A DNA stretch of 64,000 bases from CAYFLR01 sp964343805 (GTDB lineage Bacteria > Bdellovibrionota_B > Oligoflexia > CAYFLR01). The notes beneath the pieces were generated by a model. It saw only the letters and a program-made list of their open reading frames with translations, was not told the DNA's origin and searched no databases. Shown piece after piece: positions 35,628 through 42,907 of this stretch; the first letter of the stretch is position 1, and each line of letters begins with the position of its first letter. The stretch covers positions 18,360 to 82,359 of the forward strand of contig CAYFLR010000021.1 of NCBI GenBank assembly GCA_964343805.1, read 5' to 3'. The translations under genes and the position numbers were made by a program.

Positions 35628-37634
35628 ATGATCCAAAGCATACAACAAGGTACATTCTTAAACTCCTTAAGGATGTGCCTTCTTTCTTTTTTACCAACCT
35701 TTGCAGGCTTACTCTTTGTCGCCCATTCTCTGGGGGGGCAAGAAGTAAAAAGTTTGACGACCTTAGAAAGTGAAGTATCAACTTATGTTTCTGATGCACT
35801 TCAAAAGGGGCTAGACCAGCACCCGGTTTGGAGAAACCTTCTTCATTATAAAGAAGATATATGGGGCCAAGTTATAAGCCAGGTTGATGGCAAAGATTTC
35901 TTTTTGGATGACCAGGGTAAGAGTAATCCTAAAAAGGAGTTGATTGCCACTATTAAAGGGATTTTTCAACCTTTTAGTAAAAAAGATTACCATCCCTTGT
36001 GTATGTTTCCAGCACGGATGGAATTCTTGGCTGCTAATACCTCAATTCCCATTGCACAATTCTATGAAGATATTAAATGTAAGTATCTAAAAATCTTCTT
36101 GGACAACTTGAACCCAAAAGGGATCGCCGTTGTCTTTAGTTCTTATTACCTTGGAAATTCGGGCAGTGCTTTTGGGCATACTTTCCTTCGAATAATCAAT
36201 AGAAAGAATACTAATAAACAGGACGAATTGTTAGACTATGGTGTGGGTTATGCTGCAAACCCAACTACCAACAATCCTATTTTATATCCAGTGTATGGAA
36301 TTGCGGGATTTTTTAATGGCGTCTTCACTTCTGTCCCTTATTATTACAAAATAAGGGAATATAATGACTACGAAGCAAGAGATCTATGGTCATATGAAAT
36401 TAATTTCACTGAAGATGAAACCAATATGGTGGTAAAACACCTCTGGGAATTAGGACGGACCTATTTTTATTACTACTTTTTTACTGAAAACTGTGCATAC
36501 CATCTCCTTTCAACTCTTGAAGTGGCCCGGCCCTCATTAAAGCTAACTGACCGTCTGGCTTATTGGGTCATCCCCAGTGATTCTGTGAGAGTCTTATTTC
36601 AAGTTCCTGATTTAGTGAAAAATATAACCTACCGTCCTTCACTTCGAACAGAGCTTTATCACCAGTACAACCTACTTGATCCCAAATCAAAGGATCGCTT
36701 CATTCAACTCAAAGAAGGAGAGGGGGTAAGTGTTCAAAAAGAGGAAATCAAGCCCCTTATCAAAGCAAAAATTTTAGATGCGGCAATTTTATATCAGCGG
36801 TATAAAATCAATGATAAGAAAAGAGGTGTTGATGACTCATCACCTCCCATGAAGAAAAACTCTGAGCGTCAAAAATTTTATGAACTTTTAAAAGCAAGAA
36901 ATAGTCTCCCTGTTAAAAGTAAGAAAATTGAAGTACCTCTTCCTACCAAAGAATTACCTCACTTAGGGCATGAGTCTGCTCGGTTTAGTCTCCACTTTGG
37001 AAACAGAGGACGTGATGACTTTTCAACCCTTATTCGTCACCGTTTCGCATTTCATGATAAACTAGATGCTAGTCAATCTTATCCTGAAAATGCGACCATT
37101 GAATTTTTAGCGACCGCCCTGAGGTTAGATTACAATCCTACCCGAATAAATATAGACCATATTCATATTATAGGAGCTCAATCCCTGGTTCCCTTGAGCC
37201 AACTGGATTCCAAATGGGGCTGGTCAATTGGTTTGGGACTCAGGACTATTTTATACCGTTCTCAATCAGTTTTATCGGGATATTTTAAGTATGGATATGG
37301 GATTGCAAAGAAGTTTAAGTTTGAAAAATGGGTTTATGTATTATATTGCTGGGCAGATGGGCATTTACTAGGGGCTCCGCCCATAGATTCTCCTTTGGGT
37401 CTAGGGATAGGACTCTCTCTCCCATTTGGAATTCTAGTTCACTTCAAAGATAACCTTAAAATGGATTTATCTATTAATCCGACTCTGACATTACCAGTAG
37501 ATTTACAACACCATCTCCCTCATATTTCAGCTGAATTTCGTTATGGCCTAACAACAAATACCGCATTTGGTGCAAGGTATCAAAGATGGAATCAAGATAA
37601 TCTTTGGTTTGGTAGCCTCTTTTACTACTATTGA
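35628..37634 (+). CDS. DUF4105 (Lnb N-terminal periplasmic domain) protein with C-terminal barrel-like region
   Basis: The protein has 668 residues. An export helix lies near residues 13-35 (MCLLSFLPTFAGLLFVAHSL). The DUF4105 core has SAFGHTFLRI and FFTENCAYHLLSTLE, whose His and Cys resemble those of papain/NlpC-type cysteine hydrolases; activity is inferred, not shown. A variable linker follows, and the last 200 residues are strand-rich and end in a run of tyrosines, as in outer-membrane barrels. The start is uncertain: ATG 35628 lacks a good ribosome-binding site, and ATG 35673 is an alternative. It closes the DUF3015 operon. It may process lipids or cell wall at the envelope. Confidence 0.8.
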   Translation: MIQSIQQGTFLNSLRMCLLSFLPTFAGLLFVAHSLGGQEVKSLTTLESEVSTYVSDALQKGLDQHPVWRNLLHYKEDIWGQVISQVDGKDFFLDDQGKSNPKKELIATIKGIFQPFSKKDYHPLCMFPARMEFLAANTSIPIAQFYEDIKCKYLKIFLDNLNPKGIAVVFSSYYLGNSGSAFGHTFLRIINRKNTNKQDELLDYGVGYAANPTTNNPILYPVYGIAGFFNGVFTSVPYYYKIREYNDYEARDLWSYEINFTEDETNMVVKHLWELGRTYFYYYFFTENCAYHLLSTLEVARPSLKLTDRLAYWVIPSDSVRVLFQVPDLVKNITYRPSLRTELYHQYNLLDPKSKDRFIQLKEGEGVSVQKEEIKPLIKAKILDAAILYQRYKINDKKRGVDDSSPPMKKNSERQKFYELLKARNSLPVKSKKIEVPLPTKELPHLGHESARFSLHFGNRGRDDFSTLIRHRFAFHDKLDASQSYPENATIEFLATALRLDYNPTRINIDHIHIIGAQSLVPLSQLDSKWGWSIGLGLRTILYRSQSVLSGYFKYGYGIAKKFKFEKWVYVLYCWADGHLLGAPPIDSPLGLGIGLSLPFGILVHFKDNLKMDLSINPTLTLPVDLQHHLPHISAEFRYGLTTNTAFGARYQRWNQDNLWFGSLFYYY

Positions 37635-37757
37635 TACTAAAGCCAGTGAAGAAGAAAGTTCATCATCCTTTTTCTGATGAGCCTGATGTTTGATACCCTA
37701 CAAAAGAAATGCTAGCATGCCACTAAAATCCGACAACATTAAAGGTATTAACTGTTG

Positions 37758-37940
37758 CTAAAGAGATGATCTCCAGTAGAATTTGGGTTTATTTGTTAGC
37801 AAGGTATTAAACTCTTTTCCAAATTGCCTAATAAGGTGGGTCTTTCCCACTTGTCTAGCACCTTTAACTACTAATGCGTTGTTGGTTGGACTCTTTTTCC
37901 AAGATCTTAATGTGTTGATTGCATTTCTTTTAAAATTCAT
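37758..37940 (-). pseudogene. Remnant of an AAA_14/DUF4143-type ATPase
   Basis: A 60-codon open stretch matches the N-terminus of the AAA_14 (DUF4143) ATPase family. It has RNAINTLRSWKKSP and then the Walker A region ALVVKGARQVGKTHLIRQFG. Family members are about 380-450 residues. Here similarity stops a few residues after FGKEF, and the rest of the ATPase and the C-terminal DUF4143 domain are missing from the following 120 bases. It is therefore a 5' relic left by deletion or decay. Such ATPases are often in variable islands. Confidence 0.75.
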
Positions 37941-38014
37941 CCTTCTTTGTCAGAACGATGAGCTCTTACTATCTTTGACAGTTTTTGCTCTTAGTCATCA
38001 GTCAGTATAAAAAG

Positions 38015-38044
38015 AGTTTACACTCTTCCATGCAGAGTGTAACT
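38015..38044. repeat. Intergenic hairpin between the ATPase remnant and the epimerase operon
   Basis: AGTTTACACTCT and AGAGTGTAACT form an 11-base stem with one bulged T around the loop TCCATGC. It could be a terminator for leftward or rightward reading or an operator of the decayed ATPase gene. The rest of 37635-38090 holds only the remnant and AT-rich sequence. Confidence 0.45.
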
Positions 38045-38090
38045 TTATAAAAAATAATCCTCTTATGAATCTACTCAAGGGTGATACTTT

Positions 38091-39227
38091 ATGAAAATTA
38101 AATCATGTGAAGCAATGCAATTGAATATTCCTTTTAAAGTGGCTTTTAAACACTCTTTAGCAGCTCGTAAAGAGGTGGAATCCGTTCTTTTTAAAGTAGA
38201 ATCTACTGATGGAAAAGTGGGTTATGGTGAATGTGTTCCTCGTGATTATGTGACCGGCGAAACGGTTCAAACTGTGTTGGAGCACCTCAGGCAGATAGCT
38301 CCTCAACTAGAGGGTAAAGAGTTTTCTGACTATCAAGAGCTTTACAATTGGCTCAAAGATTTTCCAAAGCACTTTTCCTTTCTGAAAGAGAAAGATCTTT
38401 GTGTGCAATGTGCTGCTGAGCTTGCGTTGCTTGATATAGGAGGTCAGGTTTTTGAGCAATCAGTGCTGAATTTATTTCCAGAGGTTCAACGAGAAGAAAT
38501 TATTTACAGTGCCGTGATCTCTGCTGAAGCACCCGAAGTGGTGCAAAAGATGGTCGGACAATTTGCCCAGATGGGCTTTAAACAGGTCAAGCTCAAAGTG
38601 GGAGAAAACCTGCAAGTGGATCAGGAGAATGTTAAAATTTCTCGCAAGCTCTTGGGTGAGGACGCTTCTATTCGGATTGATGCCAATGCCGCATGGAATT
38701 TAGAAGAGGCTAAAAATGCTCTCGCTACCTATGCTGATATGGGAGTGGTTTCAGTGGAACAACCTATGCCGGTTTCCCTGCGGGATGATTACCCCAAATT
38801 GGTTGCCCATCTCGGTGACTCTATGAAAGTTGCGGTGGATGAAAGTCTTTGCAGTATTGCCGAGGGAAAATGGCTGGTGGAAAATAAGGGAGCGACTCTA
38901 TTTAACTTAAGAGTTTCTAAAAATGGGGGCATTTTAAACTCTCTCACCTTAGCTAAAATGGCAGCAGAGAATGGCATTGATTGTCAGTTGGGAGCTCAAG
39001 TGGGAGAGACCTCTCTGCTCTCTTCAGCAGGACGGATTATTTCTTGTTTGGCACAGCCCTTTTTATTTCATGAAGGATCCTTTGGTGAACATCTGCTGGA
39101 ATTCGATCTTACAACTGCTCCCGTAGTTTTTGGTATGGCAGGCAAGGCGAGCCTTAATCCTATTAAAGAAAATTATGGTTTGGGTGTGAAGGTAGACCCT
39201 CGGTTAGTTAGCAAAATGGTGGGCTAG
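38091..39227 (+). CDS. Enolase-superfamily enzyme (dipeptide epimerase/muconate-cycloisomerase subgroup)
   Basis: The protein has 378 residues. The N-terminal capping domain runs to about 125, followed by the TIM-barrel with the catalytic set of the MLE subgroup. These are the acid/base Lys in VKLKVGE, metal ligands Asp in RIDANAAW, Glu in VEQPMP and Asp in VDESL, and the second catalytic Lys in LRVSKNGG. Members racemise L-Ala-D/L-Glu-type dipeptides, cycloisomerise muconate or make o-succinylbenzoate. The sequence alone does not choose, though DxN and KxGG favour the dipeptide-epimerase-like branch. It sits 3 bases before the GMC gene, so the two are co-transcribed. Confidence 0.82.
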   Translation: MKIKSCEAMQLNIPFKVAFKHSLAARKEVESVLFKVESTDGKVGYGECVPRDYVTGETVQTVLEHLRQIAPQLEGKEFSDYQELYNWLKDFPKHFSFLKEKDLCVQCAAELALLDIGGQVFEQSVLNLFPEVQREEIIYSAVISAEAPEVVQKMVGQFAQMGFKQVKLKVGENLQVDQENVKISRKLLGEDASIRIDANAAWNLEEAKNALATYADMGVVSVEQPMPVSLRDDYPKLVAHLGDSMKVAVDESLCSIAEGKWLVENKGATLFNLRVSKNGGILNSLTLAKMAAENGIDCQLGAQVGETSLLSSAGRIISCLAQPFLFHEGSFGEHLLEFDLTTAPVVFGMAGKASLNPIKENYGLGVKVDPRLVSKMVG

Positions 39228-39230
39228 ATC

Positions 39231-40751
39231 ATGCTTATTGATGCCAGAAAGATTCCCTCTGATAAAGTCATTTCATGTGATATTTGCATTATTGGTAGTG
39301 GCCCAGTCGGTCTTAGTTTAGCTTCTGAATTAGCTTCTTCTCCCTACAAAGTGGTGATTTTAGAAAGTGGGGGGGAAATGCCTTTGCCAGAGCAGCAACT
39401 GCTTAATGAAGGAAACGTCGAGTTGCAGGGACCGTTCAATTTTAAGCAAAAAATTGATGGGTATCTGACTCAAGGGAGAGTGAGAAGTATAGGTGGCACT
39501 GGTAACGCTTGGGGCGGCTACTGTGCCCCCTTTGATGAATTTGATTTTAAAAAACGCAGTTGGATTCCGGGGAGTGGGTGGCCCATCACCAAAGAAGAAC
39601 TAATTCCTTTTGAAAAGAGAGCTGCTCAATGGATGGAGTTAGGAAACTTTCAAAGTGAACAATTTAATAAAAAAGACCCTCCCTTTTTTCCCTCGAGTGA
39701 CTCTGTTATACGAACTAAAATTTTTCATCGCCATCCCATTCGCCTCCATTTTAAATATCTACCAGAGATAAAAAAATCAACCCAGGTGGATCTTATTCAT
39801 CATGCCACGGTGACTCACTTACAAGCTAGTTCATCTGGAAATAAAATCGAAGTGCTGCGGGTTCAATCAACCAAAGAACATGGGTTCAAAGTGAAAGCCC
39901 GAAAAGTGGTGTTAGCAGCTGGAGGTATTGAAAATACCCGGCTTTTACTTTGCTCCAATGATATTCATAAAAAAGGCATCGGAAATCAATTTAATCAGTT
40001 GGGAGCCTATTTTATGGAGCATATTCACACCGAAATGAATATGCTCTATTTAAACCAAAAGCCCACTCCATCCGCTTTTAAACTCTTTGACGAATTTCGA
40101 ATGGATGTGGATAAAAAACCTCTCGGTTTGCTGGGAGTGCAACCAGAGTTCTTAGAGAATGAGAGATTATTAAATAGCTATGCTATGCTCAAAGAGACTG
40201 ATTTTGAAGACAGTCGACTGAACTCCTTTGATCGATCCGTGATTAAACAGACACCCACTTTAAATAAAACCACCGGTACTGGAAGTATATACTCTCTCAT
40301 AATGATTACTGAACAAATGCCCAATAAAGAGAGTCAGATTATTCTTGATTCCACCAAGGATGCCTTGGGATTGCCTCGCATCCGGATTAATTGGAAAGCA
40401 AGTGAACTTGATATTAAAAGTCCCTTACGCACCATGGAGCTGATCGGCTCAAAACTCATTGCTGCCTACGGTGGACGGATGAAATTCCAAGCCGATTTAA
40501 AAACCTATCTTAAGCAATCTTATTATACCTGGCCTACCATGGGAGGTTTTCACCATATGGGAGTGACTCGCATGGGCGAAGACCCTAAAAATGGGGTGGT
40601 TGATGCCAATTGCCAGCTCTTTGATGTTAAAAACTGTTTTGTAGCAGGATCTTCAGTCTTTCCTACCGCAGGCGCGGTGAACCCTACATTTACGGCGGTG
40701 GCTTTGGCTGTGAGATTGGCAGATCATTTAAAGAAATCTTTGAAAGGTTGA
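39231..40751 (+). CDS. GMC-type FAD-dependent oxidoreductase
   Basis: This 506-residue flavoprotein has the FAD-binding Rossmann motif IIGSGPVGLSLASELA with the following E (VVILESGG) and GGTGNAWGGYCAPFDEFDF. Its C-terminal GMC domain has HHMGVTRMG (catalytic His) and NCFVAGSSVFPTAGAVNPT. It oxidises alcohol groups of sugars or sugar acids; the substrate is unknown. It has no export signal of its own, but the next gene encodes a small Tat-targeted subunit, which suggests export as a folded complex. Ends overlapping that gene (TGATG). Confidence 0.88.
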   Translation: MLIDARKIPSDKVISCDICIIGSGPVGLSLASELASSPYKVVILESGGEMPLPEQQLLNEGNVELQGPFNFKQKIDGYLTQGRVRSIGGTGNAWGGYCAPFDEFDFKKRSWIPGSGWPITKEELIPFEKRAAQWMELGNFQSEQFNKKDPPFFPSSDSVIRTKIFHRHPIRLHFKYLPEIKKSTQVDLIHHATVTHLQASSSGNKIEVLRVQSTKEHGFKVKARKVVLAAGGIENTRLLLCSNDIHKKGIGNQFNQLGAYFMEHIHTEMNMLYLNQKPTPSAFKLFDEFRMDVDKKPLGLLGVQPEFLENERLLNSYAMLKETDFEDSRLNSFDRSVIKQTPTLNKTTGTGSIYSLIMITEQMPNKESQIILDSTKDALGLPRIRINWKASELDIKSPLRTMELIGSKLIAAYGGRMKFQADLKTYLKQSYYTWPTMGGFHHMGVTRMGEDPKNGVVDANCQLFDVKNCFVAGSSVFPTAGAVNPTFTAVALAVRLADHLKKSLKG

Positions 40752-41128
40752 TGTTGTTGAATCTAAATAGAAGAGAATTTATAGAATTTGCTATCGCTTC
40801 CCTCGCTGCAGGAAGTGTCCCTCGTTTTATGATGGCGGCTCCTAAAATCTCAGCACTTGATGCGATTGGAAAAGAAAGAGGTAAGTGGTTTCAGGAGGTT
40901 GGAGCTAAGTATCAATTGATTCGACCTGATGAAGCTAATGAAACCCTGCTGGAACAGAAAATCCTCGCGGGCTGGAAGCCTGATCTGCCTCTAAATACCT
41001 TTCTCACCGATCAAATTGTCAGGGAATGTAAACAGGGTAAGTTAATATTATTAGATGGTTGGCAGTATTCCTTAACAGAAGCCCGGCTCTGCCTTCTTAT
41101 GAAAATTGGTAAAAAGTATAAAAAATAA
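40751..41128 (+). CDS. Tat-exported small subunit of a GMC dehydrogenase (gluconate 2-dehydrogenase subunit 3-like)
   Basis: ATG at 40751 overlaps the GMC stop. The 125-residue protein opens with a twin-arginine signal NRREFIEFAIASLAAGS ending near MMAAP. The short mature part contains WQYSLTEARLC, resembling the conserved W-x2-T-E-x-R end of dehydrogenase gamma subunits. In gluconate and glucose dehydrogenases this subunit carries the catalytic flavoprotein through Tat by hitch-hiking. Here the usual cytochrome third subunit is absent from the operon. The role is inferred from position and signal. Confidence 0.75.
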   Translation: MLLNLNRREFIEFAIASLAAGSVPRFMMAAPKISALDAIGKERGKWFQEVGAKYQLIRPDEANETLLEQKILAGWKPDLPLNTFLTDQIVRECKQGKLILLDGWQYSLTEARLCLLMKIGKKYKK

Positions 41129-41135
41129 TTAATAT

Positions 41136-41164
41136 TTGACAAAATTAGGTAAATAGTGTAGTAA
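41136..41164 (+). promoter_or_regulatory. Putative promoter and leader hairpin of mlaC
   Basis: A perfect -35 TTGACA (41136-41141) is followed at 17 bases by TAGTAA (41159-41164). Downstream the leader contains GAGGC/GCCTC around GTGTTCT (41177-41193), just before the AAAGGAG ribosome-binding site. Confidence 0.5.
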
Positions 41165-41210
41165 TATCCCCTGTTAGAGGCGTGTTCTGCCTCGAAAAAA
41201 GGAGATGAAA

Positions 41211-41816
41211 ATGAATTATTTACGTACTTTTGCCCTATTAGCTGTTATTAGTTTTTTTATTGCCCCCCTCAGCTTTGCTGATCAGCCTTTATCCATCGTT
41301 CAAAACACCGTGGATGGAATGTTTTCCATACTCGAGGACGAAGAATTAAGTGATGATGAGAAAAAGGAAATCATTCAGAAAGAACTTTTTAGCCATTTTG
41401 ACTTTTTATCCATGTCAAAGGCCACCATTGGACGCACCTGGAGAAGGATGTCGGATGAGCAAAGAACAAAGTTCACTGCTTTATTTACCGAAATGATGAA
41501 GCATAGTTTTAAAGATCGCATTGAAACTCTCAATGAGAGCAGTTCCATTGAAATCAGGTATTTAAAAGAGAAGGTGCTCTCTGCTAGAATGGCTCAAGTT
41601 CAAACCCTTATTAAAACCTCATCCAGCAGCACGCGAGTTGACTATCGTCTCATCAAGAGTGGAAAAAACTGGATGGTTTATGATTTTGTTATTGAGGGAA
41701 TGAGCCTACTGGGAAACTACCGCGCACAATTTCGCAATTTGTTACGCCGAAAAGGTGTCGATAGCTTAATAACTTTACTCGAAGAAAAAGTAGAAAAGAT
41801 TAAAAGCCGGCGCTAA
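41211..41816 (+). CDS. mlaC: MlaC/Ttg2D-like phospholipid-binding periplasmic protein
   Basis: ATG 41211 is chosen because AAAGGAG lies 6 bases upstream; the in-frame ATG at 41205 abuts the site. The product is about 201 residues with a signal peptide ending LSFADQ. The MlaC/Tol_Tol_Ttg2 fold is visible in HFDFLSMSKATIGRTWRRM, then FTALFTEMMKHSFKDRI and YRLIKSGKNWMVYDFVIEG, followed by NYRAQFRNLL. It carries phospholipids between outer and inner membranes. No mlaE, mlaF or mlaD gene is beside it, so the transporter is encoded elsewhere. Its 3' end overlaps the convergent gene by 17 bases. Confidence 0.9.
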   Translation: MNYLRTFALLAVISFFIAPLSFADQPLSIVQNTVDGMFSILEDEELSDDEKKEIIQKELFSHFDFLSMSKATIGRTWRRMSDEQRTKFTALFTEMMKHSFKDRIETLNESSSIEIRYLKEKVLSARMAQVQTLIKTSSSSTRVDYRLIKSGKNWMVYDFVIEGMSLLGNYRAQFRNLLRRKGVDSLITLLEEKVEKIKSRR

Positions 41817-42897
41817 CCACCCAACCATGGAAGGAGTAAGTTTGCTCCTTTTTTGATCCCACCGCATCCACCTTATAGGTGTAAATATAGTGTGCGCTGA
41901 CAAATCCCAACTTACGTCCTAAACTCATTTTAAAGGTATAACTGTTATCGGGCTGATTGGCTCCAGGAACAGCAATGGGGTCACTAATGGGTGGTTGGGG
42001 TATGGATTCGGATGATTCCATTTCACTAAATAAAACATACACCGCTTGGAGGATGAAATTAATCCCTAAAGGAAAACGCTTTCTACTATCTGCGAATAGA
42101 AAGATAGAGTGGTAGGAAATGTCATCTTTGGTAAAGTGGGAGAGAGAATAGCCGGGGCCCACATCCAATTTCCATCGTAAACTTGGTAGATAAATCCTTT
42201 CAAAGAGTCGGATATCATTTAATGTGGCGGTGAGATGAGTCTTTCGATCCACATGATCATAATGACGGTGATGAGCCCAGATCCAATGAGTGGAAAAAAT
42301 ACGGCTCTCTTTTAACGCTATGTGGGGAGCGATCTTGAAATAATATCCCAGATCCGTCCGGTTTTCTAAGTTCCGCAGTCCAAAAGAGACATCTGTTTCT
42401 AGCCAAAGGAAATAGAAGAGGTAAAGAAATTGATTACTAAAAAGATAGTTATCGTAGAGAGTGCCTTTCTTTAAATCAATTCCCGTCTTATGATCTTCTC
42501 TGATAAAGGAGATGGCCGGAGAAATGGTGAAACCAGGATTTCCTGGATCAAGAGGTATATGGGCTAATTTAAAGTGGCCGCCATATTCAAAAACCGAGTA
42601 GACATTAGAATCAAGTCCTTCCAGTTTTACATCCACGATGGAAAAGTTGAGATGAGGAGCTAAAGCCCAATCAAATCCAGGGGCTCCCCAGGAAGGTAAA
42701 ATCTGTCTTAGCTCCTCCAGAGGGGTGAGTTTTTTCTTAGAGGGCTTTTTGGTTGCATGCTTCTTTTTCTTCTGCTTTTTTTCTTTGACCACTTCCTTAG
42801 GTTTCAAAGAGGGGGTTTCTGCAGGGCTTTGAGCTTTCATTTCGTTATTTGAGAAAATGAGGGAAATGAAGAGGCAGAGCAGGATGTTCTTGGACAT
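41800..42897 (-). CDS. Exported beta-rich (probably outer-membrane) protein with polylysine linker
   Basis: This 365-residue protein has a signal peptide (about 1-22, ends MKAQ), then a Lys-rich stretch (residues about 36-57, EKKQKKKKHATKKPSKKK). It continues as alternating strands (WALAPHLNFSIVDVKLEGL, YLFYFLWLETDVSFGLRNL) and ends HGWVVSAGF with a terminal Phe, as in outer-membrane barrels of about 12-14 strands. I recognise no family. It is downstream of the large lipoprotein gene by 10 bases on the same strand, so the two are probably an operon and may form a lipoprotein-barrel pair. Confidence 0.68.
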   Translation of the reverse strand: MSKNILLCLFISLIFSNNEMKAQSPAETPSLKPKEVVKEKKQKKKKHATKKPSKKKLTPLEELRQILPSWGAPGFDWALAPHLNFSIVDVKLEGLDSNVYSVFEYGGHFKLAHIPLDPGNPGFTISPAISFIREDHKTGIDLKKGTLYDNYLFSNQFLYLFYFLWLETDVSFGLRNLENRTDLGYYFKIAPHIALKESRIFSTHWIWAHHRHYDHVDRKTHLTATLNDIRLFERIYLPSLRWKLDVGPGYSLSHFTKDDISYHSIFLFADSRKRFPLGINFILQAVYVLFSEMESSESIPQPPISDPIAVPGANQPDNSYTFKMSLGRKLGFVSAHYIYTYKVDAVGSKKEQTYSFHGWVVSAGF

Positions 42898-42907
42898 AGC
42901 AGTTCCT

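Noticed and set aside
41715..41735. CCGCGCACAATTT in mlaC, similar to the end of the MITE-like element
   Set aside because: Only about 10 bases match, it lies within a conserved coding sequence, and there is no partner repeat; chance.
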